64,000 bases of DNA from an uncultured Fibrobacter sp. (GCA_946414075.1 CAMKNA010000006.1:26615-90614); one strand, 5' to 3'. Shown: positions 25,110-35,193, counted from the stretch's first letter. Made by a program: numbers and translations. Notes: generated by a model from the letters alone, not told the origin.

Positions 25110-27476
25110 CTAGAACAGGAATCCGCCGAAGCGGACAATCACTCCCGCAAACACCACGCTCACCATGGTCATGAGCTTTATTAGGATATTCAGGGAAGGC
25201 CCTGCGGTGTCCTTGAACGGGTCGCCTACGGTATCGCCGACGACGGCGGCCTTGTGTGTATCGGAGCCCTTGCCACCGTAGTTCCCTTTTTCCACGAACT
25301 TCTTCGCGTTGTCCCAGGCACCGCCTGCGTTGTTCAGCATGGTGGCGAGGGCGAACCCGCACGCAAGGCCGCCTACTAGCAGGCCGAACACGCCAGCCAC
25401 TCCCATGAACAGTCCCACCAGCACGGGGACAACAACCGCCAGGAGCGATGGGATGACCATCTCGTGCTGGGCGCCTACGGTGGAAATTTCCACGCAGCGG
25501 GCGTAGTCGGGCTGGGCGGTTCCTTCCATGATTCCCGCGATCTCCCGGAACTGGCGACGGACCTCTTCTACCATGGCGCTGGCGGCACGGCCCACCGCCT
25601 TAATGGTTAAGGCGCAGAATACGAATGCCATCATGGCGCCGATGAAGATGCCCCCTAGCAGGAGCGGGTTCATCAGGTTCAGGTTGTAGATGTTCATAAA
25701 GTCCACATAGTCCGCCTTGCTGGCCACAAGCCCGATAAGCTCGCCGCTGGCAGAGACGGCACGGTTCCCGCCGTCGAGAATTTTTGCACCGTCGACACCC
25801 GCGACGGCGTTCACCAGGTCTTGGCTGTGGTTTGCGAAAGTGACGGAGCCTACATTCCAGAGTCCCTTGGCAGATGAGGCCAGGTGCCCAATCCATATCT
25901 TGATTTCTTCGACATAGGATGCCAGCAGTGCCATGGCGGTAAGGGCCGCCGAGCCGATGGCGAATCCCTTTCCTGTAGCCGCAGTGGTGTTTCCCAGCAT
26001 GTCCAGCTCGTCGGTACGGGCACGCACGCTGGCGTCCAGCCCCGCCATTTCGGCGTTGCCACCTGCGTTGTCGGCGATAGGCCCAAAGGCATCCGTTGCA
26101 AGGGTGATGCCCAAAGTGCTGAGCATGCCCACGGCCGCAAAGCCCACGCCGTAAAGGCCCATGGCCATGTTCTCGAAACCGCCGGCACACCCAAATGCCG
26201 CGATGATGCCTATCACGATGGTCACCACGGGGAGCCCGGTAGAGAACATGCCCACCGAAATGCCGTCGATGATGGTGGTGGCCGGTCCAAGCTTTGCCTG
26301 GCCCGCAATGCCCTTGGTAGGCTTGTAGGCGTCGGAGGTGTAGTATTCCGTGAACTGCCCGATAAGCACGCCTGCCGCAAGCCCAGAAAGTACGGCGCCA
26401 AAGATACCCAGCTCGATAAAGCCAAGCTTTACCATGACGAGCAGGGCAATGAGAATCATGATAGAAGAACCCAGGGTTCCCGTAAGCAGGGAATGCAGCA
26501 GGTTCTTGGTAGTGGCATCTTCTTTAGTGCGAACCATGAAGATGCCGATAACCGAAAGTACAATGCCGATGGCTGCCACCACCATGGGGGCGAGCACATA
26601 GTTGAGCCCTCCGGGGAGGGCCGCCCCCAAGGCCGCCGTCGCCAATATGGAACCGCAGTAAGATTCGTAGAGATCGGCTCCCATACCCGCCACGTCGCCC
26701 ACATTGTCGCCTACATTGTCGGCGATGGTGGCCGGGTTCCTGGGGTCGTCTTCGGGAATGCCCGCTTCCACTTTGCCCACGAGGTCGGCACCCACATCGG
26801 CCGCCTTAGTGTATATCCCGCCGCCCACACGGGCAAATAGGGCCTGCAGGGAGGCTCCCATCCCGAATGTCAGCATGGTTGTAGTGATTTCCACAGTCTT
26901 GCCGTGGAGCCACACGTCATTTTGCAAGAGCGATTCGCTCCATCCGCCTAATGCTAGTTTGTTTGCAATGCTAGCCCCAAACCCGAAGACATTGTGGTCG
27001 TAGATGTAGTTCAGAAGAATGAACCAGGCGGAAATATCTAGCAGGCCAAAGCCCACCACCACAAGGCCCATGACGGCCCCACTACGAAATGCGATGACAA
27101 GCCCCCGGTTCAGGCTGCTCATGGCGCCCTGCGCCGTTCTGGAGCTGGCGTAGGTCGCCGTCTTCATTCCCAGGAATCCGCACAGGCCGCTAAAGAAACC
27201 GCCGGTAAGGAATGCCACTGGTACAAAGGGGTTCTGGATGCCCATGAAGGCGAGCACCACAAACACGGCGAACAGCACTGCAAAAACGATGGAGACGGTT
27301 TTGTATTGGCGTCTCAGGTAGGCAAAGGCCCCCACTCGCACAAAGTGGGCGATGGCCTTCATTTTATGGTTGCCGTCAGGGGCCTTTTTCATGGCCCTGT
27401 AGAACAGGTAGGCCGTAACGAGAGCGAAAAGGGCGGCAACGGGAACAAGGAACCAAAAACTGGGAATCGTAGTCAT
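25110..27476 (-). CDS. hppA: Membrane-bound ion-translocating pyrophosphatase
   Basis: This 788-residue polytopic enzyme hydrolyses pyrophosphate and pumps Na+ or H+. The family signatures are present: [38 protein letters not shown], the second acidic block [14 protein letters not shown], and the C-terminal block [39 protein letters not shown]. The segment [15 protein letters not shown] has Ala where K+-independent enzymes have Lys, so it should be K+-dependent. Many such enzymes pump Na+, but the ion cannot be read from this alone. The start has an AGGAGGT site. The gene stands alone between the cyclase and the isoprenoid operon, with PPi from biosynthesis as likely fuel. Confidence 0.93.
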   Translation of the reverse strand: MTTIPSFWFLVPVAALFALVTAYLFYRAMKKAPDGNHKMKAIAHFVRVGAFAYLRRQYKTVSIVFAVLFAVFVVLAFMGIQNPFVPVAFLTGGFFSGLCGFLGMKTATYASSRTAQGAMSSLNRGLVIAFRSGAVMGLVVVGFGLLDISAWFILLNYIYDHNVFGFGASIANKLALGGWSESLLQNDVWLHGKTVEITTTMLTFGMGASLQALFARVGGGIYTKAADVGADLVGKVEAGIPEDDPRNPATIADNVGDNVGDVAGMGADLYESYCGSILATAALGAALPGGLNYVLAPMVVAAIGIVLSVIGIFMVRTKEDATTKNLLHSLLTGTLGSSIMILIALLVMVKLGFIELGIFGAVLSGLAAGVLIGQFTEYYTSDAYKPTKGIAGQAKLGPATTIIDGISVGMFSTGLPVVTIVIGIIAAFGCAGGFENMAMGLYGVGFAAVGMLSTLGITLATDAFGPIADNAGGNAEMAGLDASVRARTDELDMLGNTTAATGKGFAIGSAALTAMALLASYVEEIKIWIGHLASSAKGLWNVGSVTFANHSQDLVNAVAGVDGAKILDGGNRAVSASGELIGLVASKADYVDFMNIYNLNLMNPLLLGGIFIGAMMAFVFCALTIKAVGRAASAMVEEVRRQFREIAGIMEGTAQPDYARCVEISTVGAQHEMVIPSLLAVVVPVLVGLFMGVAGVFGLLVGGLACGFALATMLNNAGGAWDNAKKFVEKGNYGGKGSDTHKAAVVGDTVGDPFKDTAGPSLNILIKLMTMVSVVFAGVIVRFGGFLF

Positions 27477-27596
27477 GGGAACCTCCTATCGGAAATCTAC
27501 CTTCAAAAAAAGAAAAAAGCACATGGCGCCCTATTTATTTGCGATGAAATGGGGAAAATAGGGATAAAATGCGGATTTTGCGTCTACTGATTTAAG

Positions 27597-27604
27597 TATC
27601 TTTG
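27597..27604 (+). promoter_or_regulatory. TAnnTTTG -7 box, five bases before the start codon
   Basis: TATCTTTG matches the -7 consensus and ends 5 nt before the ATG at 27610, implying a leaderless transcript. A TTTG at 27577-27580 is only 16 nt upstream, closer than ideal. There is no Shine-Dalgarno sequence. Confidence 0.5.
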
Positions 27605-27609
27605 TGCGT

Positions 27610-28497
27610 ATGCAGTCTATTGAGAAAGAAGCAGCTGTTGCTCAGGACTATTTGTCCAAGATTTCTGTTCAGGCGGAAGCCTTATTTGACAAGTACCTCC
27701 CACCGGTGACGGATCAGCCCTGCCGGTTGCACGAGGCCATGCGTTACTCCATGCTTGCGGGTGGTAAACGCCTGCGGCCCGCCCTTGTTAGGGCTACTTT
27801 TGACATGTTTGGCGGCAAGGGCGATAATGTCGAGCTTGCCATGGTCGCCCTGGAGATGATACATACCTTCTCCCTGATTCACGATGACCTGCCCTGTATC
27901 GACAACGATGATTTCCGCAGGGGCAAGCCCACTAGCCACAAGCAGTTTGGCGAGGCTACGGCGGTGATGGCTGGCGATGCGCTTTGCGTCTTGGCTTTCG
28001 AACTTATGGGTAAGACGGGTAATGCCCGTGCCATCGAGGTCCTGGCCCACCTGCTTAGCACCTACGGCCTTATTGGTGGCGAGATGATCGACATCGAATG
28101 CGAAGGCAAGGAAGTGGACCTGGAGACGGTGGACTACATCCATTACCACAAGACGGCGGCCCTTATCGAGGCGGCTCTCCAGGTAGGCGCCATGCTTGCC
28201 GGTGCAAGTGACAAGGATATCCAGGTTATCCGCCAGTACGGTAGGGCTATCGGCCTTGCGTTCCAGATTGTTGACGACATTCTGGATATTGTGTCTACTA
28301 CCGAGGAACTGGGCAAGGATGCCGGTTCCGATATCGAGAAGGGTAAGGCTACCTATCCCTCTGTGATGGGGCTGGACAAGTCCAGGGAAAAAGCCAAGGA
28401 ACTTTACGAAGAATCCATCCGCGCATTGGATGGGCTCTCTTGCGATACGAATGTCCTTCGGGCCATGGCCGCATTCATCATTACTCGGGTTAAATAA
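27610..28497 (+). CDS. ispA: Polyprenyl (farnesyl/geranylgeranyl) diphosphate synthase
   Basis: This 295-residue cytoplasmic enzyme condenses isopentenyl diphosphate with allylic diphosphates. It has GGKRLRP, the first aspartate-rich motif DDLPCIDNDD, GDALCVLAFE, KTAALIEAA and the second motif DDILD, with the spacing of short-chain synthases such as IspA. The ATG at 27610 is preferred to the GTG at 27604, because the -7 box ends at 27604. It overlaps dxs by one base and heads a run of dxs, a SpoU methyltransferase, pyrF and an unknown gene. Pairing with dxs is the standard isoprenoid gene order. Confidence 0.92.
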   Translation: MQSIEKEAAVAQDYLSKISVQAEALFDKYLPPVTDQPCRLHEAMRYSMLAGGKRLRPALVRATFDMFGGKGDNVELAMVALEMIHTFSLIHDDLPCIDNDDFRRGKPTSHKQFGEATAVMAGDALCVLAFELMGKTGNARAIEVLAHLLSTYGLIGGEMIDIECEGKEVDLETVDYIHYHKTAALIEAALQVGAMLAGASDKDIQVIRQYGRAIGLAFQIVDDILDIVSTTEELGKDAGSDIEKGKATYPSVMGLDKSREKAKELYEESIRALDGLSCDTNVLRAMAAFIITRVK

Positions 28498-30365
28498 TGG
28501 AACTGAAGAACATAAAGTCTCCGGAGGACATAAAGCATTGTTCTGTGGAGGAACTTTATAACCTGGCGTCCCAGGTCCGTGAGGCCATCATTAGTCAGGT
28601 GGCTAAGCATGGTGGGCACTTGGCGTCCAGTCTCGGGGTGGTGGAACTGACCATCGCCCTCCATTACGTGTTTAACGCTCCCGAGGACAAGATCGTGTGG
28701 GATGTGGGCCACCAGGCCTATGTGCACAAGCTTTTGACGGGCCGCTACGACCGGTTCGACACGCTCCGCCAGCAGGGCGGCATTTCGGGATTCTTGAAGC
28801 GCTGCGAAAGCGAGTACGACTGCTTTGGGGCGGGGCACGCTACCACCTCTATTTCTGCGGCTCTCGGCTTTGCCGTGGCCCGTAATCATTTCAACCGCAA
28901 GAACAATGTGGTGGCAGTCATCGGTGACGGCTCCATGACCGGCGGTATGGCTTACGAAGCATTGAACAATGCTGGCATATCGAAGCAGAACATGACCATC
29001 ATCTTGAACGACAACAAGATGAGCATCGCCCCTAATGTAGGGGGGTTCAGCAAGTACCTGAACAGGGTCATTTCGGATCCGGTCTACAACAAGATGCGTT
29101 CTGACCTGGACCGCCTGATGACAAGGCTCCCGGGTGTGCTGGGAAGCCGGTTCCGCGACCTGTTCTTGCAGGTGGAGAATGCGGCGAAGAACGCCGTGAA
29201 GCCTGGCGCCTTCTTTGAAGACTTGGGTGTTCGCTATTTCGGGCCTATCGACGGCCACGACATCAACGAACTCATCATGATTTTGGAAAGGGTCAAGTCC
29301 CAGCCGGGCCCCTGCCTGGTGCATGTCTTGACCGAGAAGGGCCGTGGACTGAACGCTGCCGAGAAGAACCCGACCAAGTTTCACGGAACAGGACCTTTCG
29401 ATCCCGAAAGTGGCTTGCCCCTTTCGCCGGGCAGCCCGAACCCTTCCCTTACCAGCGTGTTCGGACACACCTTGCTGGAGCTTGCCAAGAAGGACGATCG
29501 CATTATCGGCATTACGGCCGCCATGCCTACGGGTTGTGGGCTGGATATTGTGGCCAAGGAACTGCCCGACCGGGTAATCGATGTGGGCATTGCCGAAGAG
29601 CACGCGGTGACCTTTGCCGCGGGCCTTGCCTGCGATGGGGTGGTGCCTGTGGTGGCCATCTACTCCAGCTTTATGCAGCGAGCCTACGACCAGATTATGC
29701 ACGATGTGGCCCTGCAGAAACTGCATGTGGTGTTCGTGCTTGACCGTGCTGGCCTTGTGGGTGCCGACGGCCCCACCCATCATGGGACTTTTGACCTGTC
29801 GTTCCTGCGGACTGTGCCCGGCATGACCATCCTTGCGCCTTCCAATGAGAACGAGCTTCGGGATATGCTGAAGGCCGCCATCGGCATGGAAGGCCCTGTG
29901 GCCATTCGCTACCCACGCGGCACGGCTCTTGCCGAAAAGCTTTTGGAACTGCCTGCGACTGTGGATGTGAAACTTCCGAAGGTTTTGGAACAAGGTAAGG
30001 GGATCCTGCTTTTGGGTGCTGGCTTCATGACCAACGAGCTCAAGAAGACTGCCGAAGTGCTGCGGGCAGCGGGACATACCCCCACTCTCGTGGACGCCCG
30101 CCTGGTGAAGCCCCTGGATCCCGAGTGCTATAGAGATTTGTTCGAGAAGCACGATATCATCGTCACTCTTGAAGACAACACTGTGGTGGGCGGTTACGGC
30201 TCTGCCGTGATGGAGCTTGCCGCAGATCTTGGATATTCAGGCAAGAAATTCTTCCGGTTCGGAATCCCGGATAATTTTGTGGAGCAAGGTGAAATCAAGA
30301 ACCTTTACAAACTCTTGAAGATCGATGGCGAGTCTGTCGCCAAACAACTGATGGAAAAACTATGA
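28497..30365 (+). CDS. dxs: 1-deoxy-D-xylulose-5-phosphate synthase
   Basis: This 622-residue thiamine-diphosphate enzyme makes DXP from pyruvate and glyceraldehyde 3-phosphate, the first step of the MEP isoprenoid pathway. It has HLASSLGVVELTIALHYVF, DVGHQAYVHKLLTGR, the ThDP-binding stretch GDGSMTGGMAYEALNNAG, the catalytic Glu region DVGIAEEHAVTFAAGLA, and DRAGLVGADGPTHHG. Full length for the family. The start codon overlaps the ispA stop by one base and the stop overlaps the next start (ATGA), so translation is probably coupled along the operon. Confidence 0.96.
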   Translation: MELKNIKSPEDIKHCSVEELYNLASQVREAIISQVAKHGGHLASSLGVVELTIALHYVFNAPEDKIVWDVGHQAYVHKLLTGRYDRFDTLRQQGGISGFLKRCESEYDCFGAGHATTSISAALGFAVARNHFNRKNNVVAVIGDGSMTGGMAYEALNNAGISKQNMTIILNDNKMSIAPNVGGFSKYLNRVISDPVYNKMRSDLDRLMTRLPGVLGSRFRDLFLQVENAAKNAVKPGAFFEDLGVRYFGPIDGHDINELIMILERVKSQPGPCLVHVLTEKGRGLNAAEKNPTKFHGTGPFDPESGLPLSPGSPNPSLTSVFGHTLLELAKKDDRIIGITAAMPTGCGLDIVAKELPDRVIDVGIAEEHAVTFAAGLACDGVVPVVAIYSSFMQRAYDQIMHDVALQKLHVVFVLDRAGLVGADGPTHHGTFDLSFLRTVPGMTILAPSNENELRDMLKAAIGMEGPVAIRYPRGTALAEKLLELPATVDVKLPKVLEQGKGILLLGAGFMTNELKKTAEVLRAAGHTPTLVDARLVKPLDPECYRDLFEKHDIIVTLEDNTVVGGYGSAVMELAADLGYSGKKFFRFGIPDNFVEQGEIKNLYKLLKIDGESVAKQLMEKL

Positions 30366-31609
30366 GCGAAGAAAACAAGACCCCGCGTACCATAAGGAAG
30401 ACTTTGGACCGCAAGTTTGGCGTCAGCGAAAGTCGTGAAGAACGCCGTCCCCGCCGCGATGACAAGACCGGCGATGATAGGGAATTTGGCCGTGGCCCTC
30501 GTGGGGATCGCCCCCGTGGACTTCGCGAAGACGGGAGCAGGCGCGAAGGCCGCCCTGGCGAGCGGGGTTTTGACCGTGAACGCCGCCCCTTTGATCGCGA
30601 ACGCCGTCCCCGTCGCTTTGACGACAAGCCTTTTGGACGTTCCGAACGCTTTGGTCGGTCCGACCGGCGTCATGATGGCGACCGTCCTTTCCGCGGGTTC
30701 GACAAGGTCAATAAGCCCATTTACCGTCAACGCCCGGAGCAGAAGTCCGAAATCAATGGCGACGAGACTTTGGATGAATCCGTATTGGAAGCCCGTGTGG
30801 CGGCTTCCGAAGCTCCCGAAGCTACGGCTTCCAATCCTCCCTGGTTCAAGAAGCTTTTGGCTCTCACCACGGAAAAGGGTCGTGAGCGCGAAGGTCGTTT
30901 CTTGGGCGAGGGCGTCCATGTAGTGAACGAACTGGTGACCAACCACCGCGAGCTGGTCATTGCTGTTTACGCCGTAGAAGGCTTTGAGGACAAGTCTTTG
31001 ATGGACACCATCAACGAGGCGGGAATCACAGTCCATGAGATGTCTGCAGAAATGATGAAGCAGATTAGCTCTACGGTGACGCCCCAGGGCATTATAGCCC
31101 ACTGCCGCATTGCCAATACCAAGCCTAATTACGAGTCCAGCCGCAGCGTGCTTACGCTGGTGGATGCCGTGCAGGATCCAGGTAACTTGGGCACGCTGTT
31201 CCGTACCAGCCTTGGCTTTGGCTCCAATGGCATGATTCTCGGTCGTGGTACCGTCAGCCCCTTCAATCCGAAGGTGGTACGAGGCTCTTCGGGAACATTC
31301 CTGCGTGTTCCCTTTGAGTTTGATGTGGATCTGGTCGACCAGATTAACTTCTTGCGTAGCAAGGGCTACACGATTATTGCGACGGACTTGCATGCCAAGC
31401 AGTCTCTGCGCCAGATTCCAGAACGCAAGCTCCGCAAGATGGCGTTCCTGGTGGGCAACGAGGGCGCTGGTACCAACCCCTACTTCATTGAACTTGCCGA
31501 CGAGACGGTGAAGATTCCCATGAGCAGCGAACTGGAGTCCCTGAATGTGGCGGTGGCACACGGCATTCTCAGCTACGAAGCGGCTCAGATTCAAGAGGAT
31601 TTGAAGTAA
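30362..31609 (+). CDS. SpoU-family RNA 2'-O-methyltransferase with long Arg-rich N-terminal tail
   Basis: This is a 415-residue protein. Residues about 1-125 are a low-complexity tail rich in Arg, Asp, Gly and Phe (ERRPRRDD, RGPRGDRPRG, FDRERRPFDRERRP). The rest is a TrmH/RlmB-type SpoU enzyme: a substrate-binding domain starting about 150, then SPOUT motifs LVDAVQDPGNLGTLFRTSLGFG, VRGSSGTFLRVP, AFLVGNEGAGTNP and IPMSSELESLNVAVAHGILSYE. It would methylate a ribose 2'-OH in rRNA or tRNA using S-adenosylmethionine. The exact target is unknown. The tail probably binds RNA non-specifically. Confidence 0.87.
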   Translation: MSEENKTPRTIRKTLDRKFGVSESREERRPRRDDKTGDDREFGRGPRGDRPRGLREDGSRREGRPGERGFDRERRPFDRERRPRRFDDKPFGRSERFGRSDRRHDGDRPFRGFDKVNKPIYRQRPEQKSEINGDETLDESVLEARVAASEAPEATASNPPWFKKLLALTTEKGREREGRFLGEGVHVVNELVTNHRELVIAVYAVEGFEDKSLMDTINEAGITVHEMSAEMMKQISSTVTPQGIIAHCRIANTKPNYESSRSVLTLVDAVQDPGNLGTLFRTSLGFGSNGMILGRGTVSPFNPKVVRGSSGTFLRVPFEFDVDLVDQINFLRSKGYTIIATDLHAKQSLRQIPERKLRKMAFLVGNEGAGTNPYFIELADETVKIPMSSELESLNVAVAHGILSYEAAQIQEDLK

Positions 31610-32505
31610 TGAACTTTCATGAGCTTCTAGAACAGCGTATCGCCAAGTGTGGTAATCCGGTCTGTCTGGGCATGGATCCAGTTTTAAAGCTTATCGATCC
31701 CTGCTGCCCTGATGGCTCTGCCGAAGACAAGATCAAGCGTTTCTATTCTGAGATTCTGGAATGCGCCATTAAGCGTAATGTGACGCCTGCGGTGGTCAAG
31801 CCCAATAGTGCCTACTATGAATGCGTGAGCGTGCAGGCCATGCTTGTGTTGCAGCAGTTGATTGCCGATTACAGGAGCGCTGGCATCCCGGTGATTCTCG
31901 ATGCCAAGCGTGGCGACATCGGCAAGTCCAGCGCGGCTTACGCTACCGCCGCCTATGATGTGTACAAGGCTGATGCTGTGACGGTTTCTCCCTGGATGGG
32001 CTCTGATTCGGTTGGCCCCTTCATCCGTGAGAATTCCGAAGGAAACGGCGCCTATGTGTTGCTCCGTACAAGCAACAAGGGTGCCCACGATTTTCAGGAC
32101 ATGAGCGTTGTCCGCAGTGATGACCCTCGCGACAAGGCGGAGGCATTCTATTCCGTTGCCGATAAGATTATGGAATGGGATGGAAACCTCGGTTACCTGG
32201 GTGCTGTCGTTGGGGCTACCCACCCCGAGGAATTGGAAAAGATTACGGCCTACTGTGCCGCCAACAAGCACGAGATCCCCTTCTTGATTCCAGGAGTGTC
32301 CATTCCGGGCGTGCCGGGTGGTCAGGGTGGCGATGCCAAGACGGTTCTGACTGCCATTGCAAACGGCGGTGGCAAGCGCAAGTTCCATGTGCTCAACAGT
32401 TCCAGCGGGTTGAATTTTGCCTACCAGCGTAGCGGCAATCCGGCAAACTTTGCCAGCGACTGCATCGAGGCTCTGGAAAAGCTTGCGGAGTCCTGCGTCT
32501 TATAG
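31609..32505 (+). CDS. pyrF: Orotidine 5'-phosphate decarboxylase (type 2)
   Basis: This 298-residue TIM-barrel enzyme converts OMP to UMP, the last step of de novo pyrimidine synthesis. It has CLGMDP near the N-terminus, KPNSAYYE, the catalytic DAKRGDIGKSSAAYA, VSPWMGSDSV, and VGATHPEELEK with a phosphate-binding PGVSIPGVPGGQGGDA. The length and motifs fit the subfamily-2 enzyme. It overlaps the preceding stop (TAATG) and is followed after 4 nt by an unknown membrane-anchored gene. Confidence 0.93.
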   Translation: MNFHELLEQRIAKCGNPVCLGMDPVLKLIDPCCPDGSAEDKIKRFYSEILECAIKRNVTPAVVKPNSAYYECVSVQAMLVLQQLIADYRSAGIPVILDAKRGDIGKSSAAYATAAYDVYKADAVTVSPWMGSDSVGPFIRENSEGNGAYVLLRTSNKGAHDFQDMSVVRSDDPRDKAEAFYSVADKIMEWDGNLGYLGAVVGATHPEELEKITAYCAANKHEIPFLIPGVSIPGVPGGQGGDAKTVLTAIANGGGKRKFHVLNSSSGLNFAYQRSGNPANFASDCIEALEKLAESCVL

Positions 32506-32509
32506 AGTT

Positions 32510-33373
32510 ATGCGTTACCTGATTTGTCTCATCTTGGCTGTTGCGGTCATTGCATTTGCGTTCCATTACGCGAAACCCTTGCCCAGTACCAACTTTGATG
32601 AGTCGTTCTTGCCCAAGGCCGACTATGTGAAGTATATCGCTGCGGGTAATGACGCGTCGGTGGCGGGATTGTTTTGGATTAAGGGTCTTACGGAATTAGG
32701 TGATAGCTTTCTGTCGGGCAAGGAATATGCCTACCTGAGTCATGTGGCCAACCTCTGTACGGAACTAGATAGCCTATTCTATACGCCTTATTATTTTGTG
32801 AGTGCCGTGACCCCTATGGATACCAGGGACACGACGGATTATGCGGTAATGCGTCGTGCGCTCAGGATTTATCCGGAACAGTGGAGGCTTGCAGTGGCGC
32901 ACGCCTTGCGCTTGTCAAAAGGGCCGTTCCCCAACAAGACGGCCGCGGCCAATGTAATGCGGCCTTATTTTGATAGCCCCGACACGACGATTCCTTCTCA
33001 CATCCGCACCATATACAGGACTTTCGAGCTGGATACCATGCAGACGGAGATGGCCGTAGAGATGGTGCTGAACGATGTGATGCAACCTCGCTTCAAAAAA
33101 TTCCGTGCGAGCTTCTATAACAAGACATATCGCGTTCTCGGTTATCGGGGGAGAAAGACTGGTGCGGATTCAACGGTGTTTAATGAGATATCCAGAACCA
33201 TCGACTTGTTTGCCGATGGAAAGATTGCACCAGCCCAGGCATACAACCACCTGCTTCAGCTGAAAAAGCCCGAAGAAGTTAAGCCCGCCTCCGATTCTAC
33301 GGCGACGACCCTATCCGCCGCAGATTCATCTGCAGTTGCTGACACATCTGCGACGATTTCGGCGCCGAATTAA
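32510..33373 (+). CDS. Membrane-anchored protein of unknown function
   Basis: I do not recognise this 287-residue protein. The ATG at 32510 begins a signal-anchor helix (YLICLILAVAVIAFAFHYA), whereas the longer track start overlaps pyrF and lacks such a start. The body is helical and may contain TPR-like repeats (ADYVKYIAAGNDASVAGLFWIKGL, EYAYLSHVANLCTELDSLFYTPYYFVSAV, MRRALRIYPEQWRLAVAHALRLS). It ends in a Ser/Thr/Ala-rich tail (DSTATTLSAADSSAVADTSA). It closes the ispA operon and converges with the TPR-like gene at 33388. Confidence 0.7.
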   Translation: MRYLICLILAVAVIAFAFHYAKPLPSTNFDESFLPKADYVKYIAAGNDASVAGLFWIKGLTELGDSFLSGKEYAYLSHVANLCTELDSLFYTPYYFVSAVTPMDTRDTTDYAVMRRALRIYPEQWRLAVAHALRLSKGPFPNKTAAANVMRPYFDSPDTTIPSHIRTIYRTFELDTMQTEMAVEMVLNDVMQPRFKKFRASFYNKTYRVLGYRGRKTGADSTVFNEISRTIDLFADGKIAPAQAYNHLLQLKKPEEVKPASDSTATTLSAADSSAVADTSATISAPN

Positions 33374-33387
33374 ATCCTTGCTCTGAA

Positions 33388-34158
33388 TTATTTACCGCAA
33401 CGCTTCGCGTTATTCGGGAGACCCATCAATTCAAAGGCGTTCCTGCAACGGAGCCTTAGGTCATCTTTTTCTTTCTGCGGAGTGCTCTTGAGTAGGGAGC
33501 GTTCCCAGAGGATGGTGGCCGTCATGTAGGGGTAGTTGCCCTTGATGGATTTTTCTTCTGCTGCTTTATAGAAAGACTCTGCGTCGGAATTCCCTAGCAG
33601 CCTGGAAACATTTGCGGCCGTATAGGCGTAAAAGCCCGCATCGTCGTCACTGTTCTTTGCGGTCATCTTTAGTGCCTGCTTGGCGTCGTCTTCACGCTTG
33701 TTGGCGGCATAGGCGATGGCACAGCTTGAATAGAAAGAAGCCTTCAACGCTTCGTCGCATTTTTTTATGTCGGAATCACCAAGGGACCTGCAAATTTTTT
33801 CGCCGTCACTGAACTTTTCCCTTGCGTTGGCCAGGGAAATCTTATTGATGTTGAACATCAGCTTTGTATTCTCGTCCATCGCTTCCTGACGGATGACGCT
33901 GAGCAGGGAATCTGCGAAGTCTAGGTCCAGGCTCATGATTCGGATTTTCGCCATGGAGTTGAGAACACGCCCTTCGGCAGCCAAGTCTGCTTCCTTGCGG
34001 CTGGCCAGGAGAGCACGCTCCAGCTGGCCGTAGCCCTTGGCAAACTTTCCTTTGGTAAGGGACTTTTGGGCGCGGAAGGCCAACACCGAGGACTCGGAAG
34101 CAAGGCTCACTCCCGAGAAAACAAGGATAAGGATCAGGGCGAAGAGTCTATTTACCAT
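33388..34158 (-). CDS. Exported TPR-like protein paired with MlaD homologue
   Basis: This 256-residue protein has a signal peptide (VNRLFALILILVFSGVSLA). The mature part is helical with repeat-like segments (KGKFAKGYGQLERALLASRKEADLAAEGRVLNSMAKI, SSCAIAYAANKREDDAKQALKMTAKN, AANVSRLLGNSDAESFYKAAEEKS). Several cysteines sit in the second half. The start at 34158 has GGTGGAGA and overlaps the MlaD-like stop by 7 nt, so the two are coupled. It is likely a periplasmic partner of the MCE protein, though that is inferred only from position. Confidence 0.7.
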   Translation of the reverse strand: MVNRLFALILILVFSGVSLASESSVLAFRAQKSLTKGKFAKGYGQLERALLASRKEADLAAEGRVLNSMAKIRIMSLDLDFADSLLSVIRQEAMDENTKLMFNINKISLANAREKFSDGEKICRSLGDSDIKKCDEALKASFYSSCAIAYAANKREDDAKQALKMTAKNSDDDAGFYAYTAANVSRLLGNSDAESFYKAAEEKSIKGNYPYMTATILWERSLLKSTPQKEKDDLRLRCRNAFELMGLPNNAKRCGK

Positions 34159-35159
34159 AGGGTCTCCACCATGAAGGGTATGCTGTCGCGGTTGGGCATG
34201 TTCCGGTTGACAATCCACATGTTGGAAACACCTTCCATCAGCTCGTCCGCGTTCTGCAGGGTGTTCTCCGTACTTTCCATGAAGTCCGAAAGCCCAATGG
34301 TGATTTTCCCGAGTTCGGTAATCATGTCGTCTGCGCGTCCCACTGTACCATCAAGCTTGCCCATGAGAGCGTCCACCTTTCCGGGCAGGGGCTTCAGTTC
34401 CGTCATCATGCCGGAAACATCGTCCATCATGCCGGAGACATTGCTCATCACATTGTCCATCCGGTTTATGAGGGGCGGGACGGTCAACTGCAAGGTATCC
34501 ATCAGGTCCGAAACCTTGTGAATGGCTCTTGTTCCGCTAAGAGTGATGTCGTCCAGACGGACAAGCTGTCGGTTCAAGTTGTCGTAGAGGGTGCGGGAAC
34601 CGAACAGGGCGCCGATAGTGGTTCCCGTATCCATGGCCATGGATACCAGGGTATCGGCGGCATCGATAAGCTGGTTCACGCGGCCCAGCAGTTCGTTGGC
34701 CGTCTCCAGCACGGTCTCGATATCCTGGGCCTTGCCTGGCGGCAAGAAATCCCCGTTTTCCAGCACACGGCCTTTCCCGCGCTTGACATCGATGTTGACC
34801 ACACGGGCCGAAATCACGTTCTGGTCGCGGATGGCGTACACCTGGGCGCTGTCGGTAATCCAGTTCTGGAACTGCTTCCGGAGGGTGAATTCCATATAAA
34901 CGCCATCGCCCTCGATCTTCATGTCCGAAATCTGCCCCACGTCCACACCGCTAATCTGCACGCGGGTGCCGGGCCTAAGACCCAGGGCCTTGTCGAAGGT
35001 ACTGTGGAGCTTGTACTCCTCCACGCCGATCATTCCGCTGGTAAAAAGCTTCGTATAGAGCACAAGTCCGAACACCATCACGGCAACCGTAAAGAAGATA
35101 CCGACCAAAAGGCCGGACATCTCCATCCAGTTTATCTGCTTGATGGGCTTGAACTTCAT
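34152..35159 (-). CDS. MlaD/MCE-family lipid transport protein
   Basis: This 335-residue protein has one N-terminal transmembrane helix (GLLVGIFFTVAVMVFGLVLYT), then an MCE domain at about 45-125 (YKLHSTFDKALGLRPGTRVQISGVDVGQISDMKI, VISARVVNIDVKRGKGRVLENGDFLPPG). A long helical C-terminal part has repeated Met/Asp segments (MDNVMSNVSGMMDDVSGMMTELKP). MCE proteins carry phospholipids across the periplasm with an MlaE/MlaF ABC transporter, but neither partner is in the window. The start at 35159 has no Shine-Dalgarno and lies 5 nt after a TATATTTT box. Confidence 0.85.
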   Translation of the reverse strand: MKFKPIKQINWMEMSGLLVGIFFTVAVMVFGLVLYTKLFTSGMIGVEEYKLHSTFDKALGLRPGTRVQISGVDVGQISDMKIEGDGVYMEFTLRKQFQNWITDSAQVYAIRDQNVISARVVNIDVKRGKGRVLENGDFLPPGKAQDIETVLETANELLGRVNQLIDAADTLVSMAMDTGTTIGALFGSRTLYDNLNRQLVRLDDITLSGTRAIHKVSDLMDTLQLTVPPLINRMDNVMSNVSGMMDDVSGMMTELKPLPGKVDALMGKLDGTVGRADDMITELGKITIGLSDFMESTENTLQNADELMEGVSNMWIVNRNMPNRDSIPFMVETLW

Positions 35160-35193
35160 GCGAAAAAATATAGAAACAGGTAGGCCGGCCCCC

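Noticed and set aside
28404-30152. Long antisense ORF (582 aa) opposite dxs, and similar ones opposite the FAD oxidoreductase (36905-38554), rhlE (48853-50595) and dinG
   Set aside because: They lie wholly opposite well-supported genes, have no recognisable family or ribosome site, and are expected from codon bias on the coding strand.
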